In this document: piece after piece, positions 21,237-30,720 of the stretch | How positions within the stretch are numbered: position 1 is the stretch's first letter | Layout of the letters: each line of letters opens with the position of its first letter | Source of the DNA: Cryptomeria japonica | Lineage: Eukaryota; Streptophyta; Pinopsida; Cupressales; Cupressaceae | Reading direction: 5' to 3' | Length of the DNA: 32,000 nt | Assembly (NCBI RefSeq): GCF_030272615.1 | Contig: NW_026729334.1 | Location: 1-32,000 of the forward strand | Notes under the pieces: generated by a model | Database searches by the model: none | What the model saw: the letters and a program-made list of their open reading frames with translations, nothing else | What the model was told of the DNA's origin: nothing | Translations under genes and position numbers: made by a program

Positions 21237-22600
21237 CTAATCTTCTGCACCACCATAAGGCTGACTAGCACCATATAGATAACATGTGGATACCATAACT
21301 ACATTTGTTTCTACTTTAGTTATGTCAAATGGTGTTACTGACATTTTCCCTTTATTCTCATTCATTGAAATCAATGACAAAAATTGGTTGACATTAATAA
21401 CAACATACATCATATCTGTAAGAATCCCCCCCTTTATCATTCATGACAATACTGTTCATAAAATATTTTTTCCCACCCTTTGAAATGAAGGGAAAAGGGT
21501 AAGGGATTTTCATCTCAATTTGCACTAAAAATATGCTCCCTTGACATTATTAAACCAATATCTACTATCCTAAGAGGTGGCCTTGGTTATCCCAAAACTG
21601 ATATAGAAAATATTTCTTCAAATATACTATTAATATCTACATAGTTACTCTATAGACAACAAAATGGTACTTCTCAACTAATATTTATTCTTTGCATATC
21701 TATATAATGATAAAAATTTCCTATCTGTAGAAATCCTTCATATTACTTTAAAGCTAGAATGCTCTTGTAAATTACCCGCAATTAGGAAAGAGTGGTATCC
21801 TAATGCACCTTTAAAAAGGACACGATGTGACTTTGATATTCAAACTAAATCTATACGTCTTATGAATCTTCTACAATAGTGGGCACCTTCTTCTTTTGAT
21901 ATTTTTTTTTCCGTTAGATAGGCTATTAGTTAAAGAAGCCAACCAAAGCGTCACAACTTCTCGGAGCTTGCCAATGTCTCCTTTGATTTTTTATTTTTTA
22001 AGCATAAGCCACATCAGTTGAGTGTGCAAGTTCTCTATTTCTGCTCGTATAACAAAACCCTTATCATTTATTGGGTCATAGATGCTGGCATTTGAATTAT
22101 TTGTGACTCAATAGAGTCTATATGATCTTTTTATGCTCCTTGTTGGAATAAGCTAGTTTGGACAAATATTATCTTACACATTTTAACAAATATTGATTAG
22201 TCCACATGATTGTTTAACACTTTTTATATTCTCTTACAAAGCAATATGTGCTTTAGCACATCTGTTTGATGCATTAGCCATTATTTTGATGTTTATCATA
22301 TTCAATAAATTTTTCTCTATGTGCTTCTCAAGATGAGATGAATGGGATTTGAAAGAATCAAATTGAAGCTTAATTTATTTTTTGGGAGCTTGGGATGAGT
22401 CAACATTTACCTTAGACAGTCTCTTCTACACTAACATTATGGCTTCATCAATTAATTTTTTACATTCAATATATTGTTGAAGCATGTCCTTTCTTGCAAA
22501 TGAAAGGAATACGTCTCCTAGTTGCAACTTTTGAAGATGAGGTATATTGTATAAATCAAATTGTCCATCATGTGTTGGAAATCATAAAATCTGGGGAGTG
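21237..22600 (-). pseudogene. Possible strongly decayed coding sequence, unknown family
   Basis: On the minus strand, consecutive segments read as plausible protein with stops often at Gln-like positions. In order: DLYNIPHLQKLQLGDVFLSF (about 22500-22560), SFKSHSSHLEKHIEKNLLNM (about 22300-22360), IRAEIENLHTQLMWLMLKK (about 22000-22060), KIKGDIGKLREVV, and at the end a 67-codon open frame (21237-21440) with MSVTPFDITKVETNVVMVST. Several frames and many stops are needed. The helical, Leu/Glu-rich segments suggest a structural or coiled-coil protein, but I recognise no family. In AT-rich DNA such readings can arise by chance. Confidence 0.25.
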
Positions 22601-25090
22601 ATCACCCATTGGAATTGCAATTTTTATGCAAATAAATTGTTAAAAGAATAATTAGGAGTGATAGAAGAGGACAATTCTTCTTTTTTTTTTAGGTTCTCCC
22701 TAATGCTACAACCCAAGGAAGCTACAACTCGTTAAAATATAATATTGGAATAAAGGAATGACTATAATTTATGGCTTTACTCCATTGATCAATAAATAAT
22801 GTTTGTACTTTGCACCATTAACTGCTTTTGGCTCACTACCTTCAACATCTACATATTTTCAATAATCTCTGCAAGTATTGAAAACATCAACTAGGTTATT
22901 AGTATGTAGATAATTATATTAGTTAATGACAAAGCTCATAAGCCATGAGAAATAACATGATTTAGTTCAAAACATTATTCAACTAGGCCCCAACACCTCT
23001 AAATGCAAACTCTCAAAGTAGCATGAACACAAATATCCATGGTGCAAGCATGGAGACATCGTCCAACTGTTCCATTAGTCATTAGTTACCCAAAAAGTCA
23101 ATACAAAACTATTTACAATATTGTAAGGAGATGAATATCACTATACAGATCAGGATACATATAACTTTACCCTTTTTGAACAAGTCTTTTATATCATTTT
23201 CAATATTTTATTGATACATGTTGGCACAAGTACCTGATCACTTTTACAACTCAAGATAAAGCATATTAGTTAAACTATGTTACTTGGGTAATCTAAAAAA
23301 CTAAACTTGTGGTAAACCACACCATTTGGAATTTAAGTGGAACATACCCTAGATATCCTGAGCATATCATCAAAATTGCATGACCATGTTGATCAATATG
23401 GCAGAATATAGAGCATTCAAACCTGTCTTTTGAGACCCTTTTATCTGCATTGGCACAATCCAATACACAATCATCTCTAACTTTCTTTGTGGAAAAAGTT
23501 GTGCCCTAAAACTCTAAATATAACATCTCTATAGCTCATCAAACTTCACTTCTAAACTGCAAGATGATATCTTGCTATGCAAATGAATGAATATCCAAAT
23601 ATTGGGTCTCTACCTTGGAAGTTGCGTTATTAATACCTTGGACTTGATTATCCTACAACTTTCTACTATGTGTGATACACCAAATTGGCAAGATAAAAGC
23701 AACTATTATACAGTATCATACTCTATGTGCTCATTTTTTTGTTAAGCCAAACACCTTTAAATGAATTTTTTTCTCATGTTTCTTTATGCTTAGACTTTGA
23801 GATCCACATTAGCTAAACTCGTCGAGAACACCAAAGAATCACATGAAACATCAAAATAATAAAGTGTAATAGGGTCACATTGAGGTTGGTGGAATAAAAA
23901 GCTAAGGGATTTTGATCATCTTAATCAACTTGTCAATCAAAGATGATGATTTGTATGAGAAGAATATGTTAAGTTTTTCTCCCTCTTTTATGTTGAAAGA
24001 ATTGAAGAATGCATATATTTTCATATATTACTATGAAATAAATCATGGAATCTATGGTTCAAGATTAGATGCAGTTGATAATCCATGAACTTAAGAATTC
24101 AATCTAGTTGATTGACCATGGTTATGAGGTAGATTTATGGAGTTACAATTTAGAATTTATTTTTCAAAAACCTTATAAAGAATAATATATTTTTTGATCC
24201 AATCAACATATTTATAAATAGGTCTATGGAATATAAACCTTAAGAGGGGTGTTGGAATGTTAAAATTAACCTTTATAAAGTTACCATAATGACTTACTTT
24301 TTTATGTATGAAATAATTTGTTATATCTCCCTATATTGGTAGTTCAAGAAGTTATGTTTGAAATGATTTATATAAGGCACATTGTATTACATTCCAAAAT
24401 GAGCTCTTGATAATATTATTGTCATTTTGAATTTAATATTGTTTCAATGTAGATATTAATTTTTGGAATATGCATTATATTTCTACTCATCACAAAAGAC
24501 TTTTTCCATAATCAATTTTTGACCATAATTAGTTTGACATTAACAAAAAAATCAAAATCAAAATTTCAAAATAAACTTGTATTTGAATCATTAAGATACC
24601 ATAACTATATATTACAAATTTCAAATAGAAAATAAACATTACTACTTGAAACTTCAAATACAAATTAAGGAAGCATATTATGGTACAAATCATTTTATGT
24701 TTACATGGTTTATTTTAAAAATATCTACATAAACACTAAGATAAAGAAAAAACAAGCATATCAAACATTACATATTTAGAAAAAAAATATTCAAAATTCA
24801 AATAAAAATGAATTAAATTAACATAAAAACTGAATTTCTAAAACATAATAAGAGAGTATTATACATATTATTTCAATGACCTGTACAACAAATTTTTTTA
24901 TTTCAAAAAAACCACATTACTTAAATATTTCAGATTTAGGTTATATAAAAATTATGTTTCAAAAGTGACATTAAAAAAAAAAGTTCAAAGTAATATCTGT
25001 AAACATGATAAATATGTTTCAAAGTGATACAGGGATGCTATAAAACTCCAATAATTTACTACTTAAGCTTAAGCCAATTAACCAACACAT
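22601..25090. other. AT-rich stretch without an identifiable gene
   Basis: No intact ORF. On the minus strand an open run of about 63 codons near 23300-23490 (KVRDDCVLDCANADKRVSKD and further) and a short run near 22740-22880 after a 'tacttgcag' acceptor-like site look protein-like and could belong with the decayed sequence at 21237-22600. The interval 24150-25020 is AT-rich and featureless. Confidence 0.3.
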
Positions 25091-25155
25091 ATCAAATTTG
25101 CACAGCAGCAGTCCTTACGGATTTAAAACGGAAGGCGGAAAACATAATACACATA

Positions 25156-25220
25156 ATGCTTGTTTTCGATGCGAGTCCATCTCTTTCCCTCTTCCGTCTC
25201 CAGGAGATGCTTGTTTTCGA
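25156..25220. repeat. 14 bp local direct repeat near the unit C F-box 3' end
   Basis: atgcttgttttcga occurs at 25156-25169 and 25207-25220. The copy nearer the gene end sits where the frame of the C-terminus departs from unit B, so it is a likely local duplication that spoiled the frame. Confidence 0.8.
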
Positions 25221-25682
25221 AATCCGCAGCAGTTACAAAAATACAATCACGACACAGTACAGCACAGTAGATATCAGAAATATGAGCAGGATATTCTTCG
25301 ATTGTAGTAAATGAGTTGGTGGCAAAATTGAATTCTTCCACGATTACAAACTCCGCTCGCCGCCTCAACCGATACAATTTCCCAAAAGCAGATATGAAGT
25401 TAACAATATGTTCAGTGTAATTCCCAGTATATAAGGTTTTCCATAGTCGTGTGTGAGGATCGTAAACATGAAGGTTGTGTCCATGATTGGGGACAATATA
25501 AAATTTGTCATCAACAAAGTCACCAGTACAGTAACTTTGAGGCCTATCAGGATTCATGCTAGGAAGAATGTCCCATTTGTTTTCCTCTACATTGAAAACA
25601 TAAGCTTCGAGTAGATGGGGACTGATTTGGCTCGGTGAGATGTCCTGGAGACCACCGACAATATGGACAAGACCTTTAGCAG

Positions 25683-25794
25683 TTTTTGAGGAGACCAAAA
25701 ATAACCAGGTTGTAGATGTGGACAAGATAAAAAATCAAACATCAAAACATTTCCTCTGAATTCGCGCTTTTTGAGGAGACCAAAAATAACCAGG
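25683..25794. repeat. 27 bp direct repeat within the unit C F-box pseudogene
   Basis: The 27 bases from 25683 to 25709 (ttgaggagaccaaaaataac in the core) are repeated perfectly at 25768-25794, offset 85. The 25768 copy encodes LVIFGLLKK in the expected place of the family; the 25683 copy replaces the sequence expected between the DFLS and GLVHIVGG motifs and lies beside a frameshift. Confidence 0.95.
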
Positions 25795-26155
25795 CGCTGT
25801 TTTGATCTCACGTATACACAAACACACTCATAATAGAATTCCAATTCTAATTTAAATTCTTCAAGGATTGGAGGCAGTTTTTCCCACCAGTTCCCATGCG
25901 GGTGGTAAATAATTACTTCCAAATTTCCTCTGGATGGGTAAAGAGAAGCTATTCCCTCGTCACACTCATTATGCTGTTGTCGCTCTTGATAGAAACTGGG
26001 AGTACTCAGCAAGGCGTTCCAACTCTTGCAAACGGCCCTAAGGTTGTTGTGGAATTTATATGGAACATTTACGAGGCATTGTACCCCTAAATCTTCTGGA
26101 GACCTGGAATACTTTTCATTCTCATACAACTGCACATTGAGATTCTAAGGAGCTT

Positions 26156-26211
26156 TCAATCAATACATATATAACAAAGGGCAACGTCTCTTCAGCATGA
26201 CTGATGCGCTT
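26156..26211 (-). promoter_or_regulatory. Conserved F-box upstream block (unit C)
   Basis: Third copy of the block found at 2224-2278 and 16360-16414; more diverged (TGATGC in place of TGACGC, and acatatataac in the TATA-like part). It lies 31 bp from the inherited ATG. Similarity to the other units ends at about 26211, so unit C retains no OB-fold exon. Confidence 0.55.
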
Positions 26212-26469
26212 TTTAGTTAAAATAATATTCTACTCGTTAAGTCCAATAGATAGTCTTTCAAACATTATTTAATTATGATTTTATTACCTTACAGTGTTTT
26301 CTTGCCTCATTGTCTTTTTAAAATTTTTTATTTCGTTCAGAGGACATGTTACTGGAATTCCGCTCCATCCTAATATATTTCTATATAATTGCAATATTTC
26401 AATGGTTTATTTAAGCTAGTACTTAGCGGTGGATAAGGGGACAGTAGTCAATAGTGATAAGCAGAGAGT

Positions 26470-26820
26470 AGTCAATAGTAGACACTAGTAGGAGTCGACA
26501 AAATATCACCATGAAATGGTGTTGCATTATAAAGGACCACTAGTAATAATGCCACAAAGATATAGTTCTACTGCTCATCTTTAAAAAATGTTGACCGTAT
26601 CGCTTTAAGATCCAACAAATAGTAGATACTATCCTTCAAAAATGTTGACCGTATCGCTTTAAGATCCAACAAATAGTAGATACTAGTGGAATATTAATGA
26701 TCAATAGTAGGAGTTGACAAAATATCCGCATGAAATGTTGTTTCATTGTGAAGGACCATTAATTAAAATGCCACAAGATTATAGTTCCATTGCTCATCTC
26801 TCAACAATGTTGATTTTACT
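26470..26820. repeat. Diverged 219 bp direct duplication containing a perfect 48 bp repeat
   Basis: A segment around 26471-26590 (ggagtcgacaaaatatc at 26491) recurs in diverged form at about 26700-26815 (ggagttgacaaaatatc at 26710). Between them a 48 bp sequence (26584-26631; core gttgaccgtatcgctttaag) is repeated perfectly at 26638-26685, only 6 bp apart. No gene. Confidence 0.88.
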
Positions 26821-27850
26821 ATTGGATTATAGTGCCCTAGCTCCTAATTAAACCCACTAGAAGGTGCTGACAAGGTTTAGGGATAGTATAAGTAGGAAGG
26901 ACACTCTTTCATGGAACTTCTAAGTGAGCTCCATAATTTCATTGACACGAATTTGTGATAGCTGCATCCAAATACATTCCTTTATTATTCTTGCTCATTA
27001 TTAAACAAATTGCTAAAACCATTGTGAGTTTATTATCATCACATGGAAACCAATATAGACGATTATGGCTTTGGTTTATGTTCATTTTTTAGTAGCTTAG
27101 ATTGTGAGTTTTGTGCTCTCAGTAATTTTTGAATATATAATATTTAGTAATGGGGTAAGTAAGTCATTGGTAGCAGTTTGACAGTAAATGGAAGGTGTTA
27201 GATTTGTGTTCAAATTTGTTTATAATAGCATTAGGATGTATCGGACTCAAGTAAGACTTGGATCCCAAAACGTGTATAAAGTGGTTTAAGGGGAGTATTG
27301 AAAATAAATCATCTGAATAAAAAATGGGCTCGTTAGAAAAGGTCCAATAGCTGAACAATAAGCATTCCAACAAAAAATGAAAGATGTTACATTCAAATTC
27401 TCTATATGTGAAATGCAAAATAATTAACATCACACTGATGCTGATTTCCATATTGAAGTTGAAAAGGAAACTCAATATCTACCTCATATTGTTATTCATG
27501 AAATTAGGCAAGATTGTGTTATTGCCATACAAAATTCTAAGCCCCCCAGGTGCAATATCCTCAAGGCTAACTTTATTGTTTTCAAAGACCTTATGAAAAA
27601 TGTTAAAAGCCATTGTAAATGTTTTTTTTTTATAACCCAATGGTAGTTCCAGAGTTTACAAATCCTACATGATCTATCATAAAATTTAAAAGTCCTTTTT
27701 GCATCTTAAACCACCCATAAAAAATGGGATTTCAGCAAAAAATAAAAGTTCTGTAGAGTCTAGGAGAACATAACATATATGAAACCAAAGAGTTTAAACA
27801 AAGGGTTCAAAAAAAAAAACAAGATCCTATCTTAGAACTTGAAAATGTAT
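26821..27850. other. AT-rich stretch, no gene seen
   Basis: Short ORFs (103 codons at 27164-27475 minus, 70 codons at 27384-27596 plus) have no recognisable domain and AT-driven composition. No repeat termini were found. Confidence 0.4.
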
Positions 27851-28114
27851 CTATGCCGTAGGCCCTAGAGGAGAGCTTGGGGAGGGCCCAACAAAGCTCC
27901 CAGGATTCTTGCTACTACCATGACCCCTACCACGTCCATGTCCACGACCACGACCACTACCCCAACTATGCTCCCCACACCATGTGGCCACAACCAGGAC
28001 CTCCACCTTAGCTTGCCAACCTGCTACCAGAGGTTTGATCAATTTGATCTTAAGGAGTATTACCACCATTATGGTTGGGAGCCTCTTGGTTGTCCTACGA
28101 AGGTAGGCATCCAT
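27851..28114 (-). other. Gly/Arg/His low-complexity reading over a CCACGN repeat
   Basis: An imperfect hexanucleotide-like run (27925-27962, ccacgtccatgtccacgacc on the plus strand) gives GSGRGRGHGRGRGHGSSK on the minus strand. GR-rich tails occur in retroelement gag and RNA-binding proteins, but no other domain supports a gene. It lies about 100 bp downstream of the unidentified ORF at 28215-28700 in the same orientation, so the two may once have been one reading frame. Confidence 0.3.
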
Positions 28115-28214
28115 TCAAAATAGATAAATCTTTGAATTCTACTTCTTTCTCTAGGTCTACGCTCTGGTTAATTAAGAATTTCCACTTCAAGAAAGAGTGC
28201 GTCATATCGACAAA

Positions 28215-28700
28215 CTATCTATGTCTCATTAAAGCTAGTCCCTCTAGGTCTAAGAGGAAAGGGTAAACAGTAAGGGTTTCTTCTTCCTCTAAGACTGAGG
28301 TGAGATCTAGTGACCTAGGAATGCTAATCCTCAGGACTGCATAGCCTAAGACCTTTCCCAATGCAACCAAAAGTTCCTGGTGAAAAAGACTTCTAGCTAA
28401 GTCTCTTACCTCACCTTTTTGCACATGGGCATTTAGTAGGGACACCACAAATCTAGAGGAGATTTGGGTGTTGTCCCTGTAGTATTCCTTCCTTTCAAGG
28501 TTGCCTCTACCCAATATCATTTTCACAGTTAGGATTACTAAATCATTTTTTGATAGAAGAATTATTTCCAGTCTTTGGTCCGTAAGATTCATGAAGTTGG
28601 CTTGTGTGAGGGAAAACTATAGAGACATGGACGTGTCCACCCCAAAACAAGAAACTATTTTTGGGATCACTCTAATGATGAATTTTGTAGAGGTCACCAT
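28215..28700 (-). pseudogene. Unidentified ORF with one internal stop
   Basis: A single frame of about 160 codons from ATG at 28700 to a stop at 28215, interrupted only by TAG at codon 28. The longest open part (125 codons from 28592) contains LNAHVQKGEVRDLARSLFHQ and VLGYAVLRISIPRSLDLTSV, with protein-like composition. I do not recognise the family. The neighbouring GR-rich stretch and the LINE relic downstream suggest retroelement origin, perhaps gag-like, but this is only context. Confidence 0.35.
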
Positions 28701-28749
28701 TGCAAACAGAGTCTTAGAAGGAAGCAAAGTGGGAGGAAAACAACAAGTG

Positions 28750-29430
28750 CCAAAAAGAATAAATGAGCACCAGCTGACCTAAAGAGATGGTAAGTTTGAG
28801 GAGCATAGAGCTCCACTTAAGTCGACGTAGTAGAAATTCATTTTGGTGGTGGTGAAATACTAAGAGAAAACCACCTATACTTTCCTTAATTGAAAATAGT
28901 GTGAGATTAATGAGATTGGTACCATGCCCTTGATATCATAGCCATCAAATTCCTAGAAAATATTGATAAAAAATTTCCTTGATGAGGTTGTGTAGATGTC
29001 ATTCAATGACACAATATGACCTGCTTCCAGAAACCACATCGGCCACTTACGAAGAAAAAGCTAAAGCAGCAGAACAAGTGAATCCAAGAGAAGATTAAAA
29101 AAAATAAGAACGCTAGAGTATTGTTCAAACGATAAAGGCCTTCTCTATATTTTTTTTTGGGTACCAACTCAACTACCATAGAGGCCGTTGATAGGAAGGT
29201 AATGAAGAATGGAGCAATTTCAAAAAATGACACCAAAACCATTATCTAATAGCCAATTTTTGAATTTAAATTTGAGCTGGTCACATCAACAAGCAAGAGG
29301 AAGGGAGAAAAACTACAATAGTTGGCACATCTGATTCAATCAATACGAAACTAAGGCAAAATTTGAATAGGAAAAGTCTACAGATTCAATCAATATAAAA
29401 TTGGAAATGGATATCTAGTAAATAATCCCC
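28750..29430. other. Unassigned stretch between the ORF and the LINE relic
   Basis: No recognisable gene. A 79-codon ORF at 29003-29242 is rich in F and L, with no domain. A short phrase (gattcaatcaata) recurs at 29332 and 29384. Confidence 0.35.
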
Positions 29431-29434
29431 CTAA

Positions 29435-29479
29435 GACTTGAACCTGCACCTGCCATTGTTTTGGAAAACAAATTTGCCA
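29435..29479 (-). repeat. Possible Pol III box A/box B pair (SINE-like)
   Basis: On the minus strand TGGCAAATTTG (29469-29479) fits a box A consensus, and GGTTCAAGTC (29435-29444) fits box B, about 24 bp apart. It directly follows the stop of the LINE RNase H frame. Either a small SINE inserted at the LINE 3' end or chance; no tail or target-site duplication was identified. Confidence 0.25.
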
Positions 29480-29487
29480 ATGATTAG

Positions 29488-29919
29488 TCATTTCGTTGGA
29501 ACTTGAAACCATTCCCACCAGTTTAATTCTAACCCATATGTCCCTACTTTTGGGAGCACATCAACCTTTGAATTAGCTTCTCTGTATATATGTTTACAGG
29601 AAAAGTTTTTGAACACATTCAAAATAGACAAAATCTTCTCTAATAAGGCTTGTAGATGCCAATTTGGTGTTGTTGATGATTTGATTGGATTAATCACTAT
29701 TACAGAATCATCTTCACATTCTATGTTTCTTATACCTCCCTTGGAGAACTCAATAATACCCAAAAGGAGAGCTTTGAATTCTACAACATTATTAGTATCT
29801 GGTTGGATAGGAACTACAAGCTTGCCTTGAAAATTTCTATTATGGTCCATGATTACACAACCTATACCTGGTGGGTTGGGGTTACCTTTTGAAGAACCAT
29901 CAAAATTGAGCTTTAACCA
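29488..29919 (-). CDS. RNase H-like (RVT_3) domain of the LINE relic
   Basis: An open frame of about 143 codons starts at WLKLNFDGSSKGNPN. The four acidic positions of the RNase H fold are all present: Asp in NFDGS, Glu in VVEFKALLLG, Asp in ECEDDSVIV, and Asp near the end in EANSKVDVLPK. The fold degrades RNA in RNA-DNA hybrids during target-primed reverse transcription. It ends at TGA 29488-29490. The domain is intact in frame although the rest of ORF2 is broken. It has no start codon of its own, so it is a remnant. Confidence 0.75.
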   Translation of the reverse strand, partial: WLKLNFDGSSKGNPNPPGIGCVIMDHNRNFQGKLVVPIQPDTNNVVEFKALLLGIIEFSKGGIRNIECEDDSVIVINPIKSSTTPNWHLQALLEKILSILNVFKNFSCKHIYREANSKVDVLPKVGTYGLELNWWEWFQVPTK

Positions 29920-30572
29920 TCCTAGCTTCAGAGGAGACCAAAAGGTAGAGCTTCTCTCACCCCTCTTTTTTCCAATAAGGGGGGAAGTTTAATGCCATTC
30001 CAACTAAATCTGATTTTAGCATCCCAATCTCTGAATTCCTTCTTGGAGTTGGGGCTAAGGGCAAGTTTACAATTGTTATTCTCCACAAATTGAGAATTGA
30101 GTCTAGCTTCCTCGATTTGTTATCTAAAATCCTCCTATTTCTATCTTTCCAAATCTCCCATATGAGGCAAGGAGGACTAATTTCCCATAAGAGGCTTAGG
30201 ATCCCTTCTTAAGGTCTGATTGGCCAATCCTAAAAAAGAGAAGAAATGTCATTGGTACGAGCAATGATCCAACCTATCTTGGCACAAATCCATCTCTAAT
30301 ACTTAGCCAAAAATGGGCAATTAAGGAGAAAATGGTCCACAGATTCCTCCCAGGCTTTACATAGAATGCATCTTGAGGGGCCTTCGAAGCCCATTTTCAT
30401 GAACCTTTCTATAGTTAGAATTTAATTTTTGGTTGCCAATCAAGAAAAGACCCCAGATTTAGGGATGAGTTTGCTGCTCCAAAAAAGTTTTTTGAGGAAT
30501 TCCAAGGTCATTGGAATCGAATTGGTTGGCTAGTAGATTGTAGCATTCTTTTACACTATATTGAGCTGATTT

Positions 30573-30643
30573 AGATGGAGTCCACACTACTACATAGAGG
30601 GGTGTTTTAAGACAGTTTTTAGATGGAGGCCACACTACTACAT
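30573..30643. repeat. 48 bp period direct repeat in the LINE linker
   Basis: agatggagtccacactactacat-type sequence (core ccacactactacat) occurs at 30573-30595 and 30621-30643 with one mismatch over 23 bases. Confidence 0.9.
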
Positions 30644-30720
30644 TGTGGAATTTTTACCAGCTTACAATCCTGGAGGAGGCTAACAAGATTTCAATGTAGC
30701 TGAAGGAACGAGAATATAGG

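Larger units (their letters stand above)
25092..26125 (-). pseudogene. F-box/kelch-repeat (KFB/KMD-type) pseudogene, unit C
   Basis: This is a paralogue of the gene at 15262-16329. The inherited start is ATG at 26123-26125, 31 bp from the conserved upstream block exactly as in unit B; the longer reading from 26135 begins with GTG and is not credible in a plant. A one-base loss at about 26103 shifts frame before the F-box (PEDLGVQCLVNVPYKF; RAVCKSWNALLSTPSFYQER). A second shift lies at about 25725-25735, where a 27 bp copy of sequence from 85 bp away has replaced the expected kelch sequence. The C-terminal half (25123-25725) reads GLVHIVGG, NKWDILPSMNPDR and DDKFYIVPNHGHNLHVYDP. The conserved last codons (gtgcaaatttga, stop at 25092-25094) are out of frame with the preceding ORF, which ends at 25123. 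Non-functional as encoded. Confidence 0.9.
29488..30720 (-). mobile_element. LINE ORF2 C-terminal relic (zf-RVT plus RNase H)
   Basis: Read on the minus strand: a linker typical of plant LINE ORF2 (QDCKLVKIPQC, then TPSKSAQYSVKECYNLL, about 30530-30690), the zf-RVT zinc-binding region (SRCILCK, then ESVDHFLLNCPF, about 30310-30380) and the RNase H domain (29488-29919). Frameshifts and stops separate the first two. The reverse transcriptase and endonuclease to the right are missing, and no poly-A tail is evident on the left. A 48 bp local duplication (30573-30643) lies in the linker. Confidence 0.8.

Noticed and set aside
25587-26135. 182-codon F-box ORF starting at 26135
   Set aside because: The start is GTG, not expected in a plant nuclear gene. 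The conserved spacing to the upstream block and the ATG-AGA-AT pattern shared with unit B place the inherited start at 26125, followed by a one-base frameshift.
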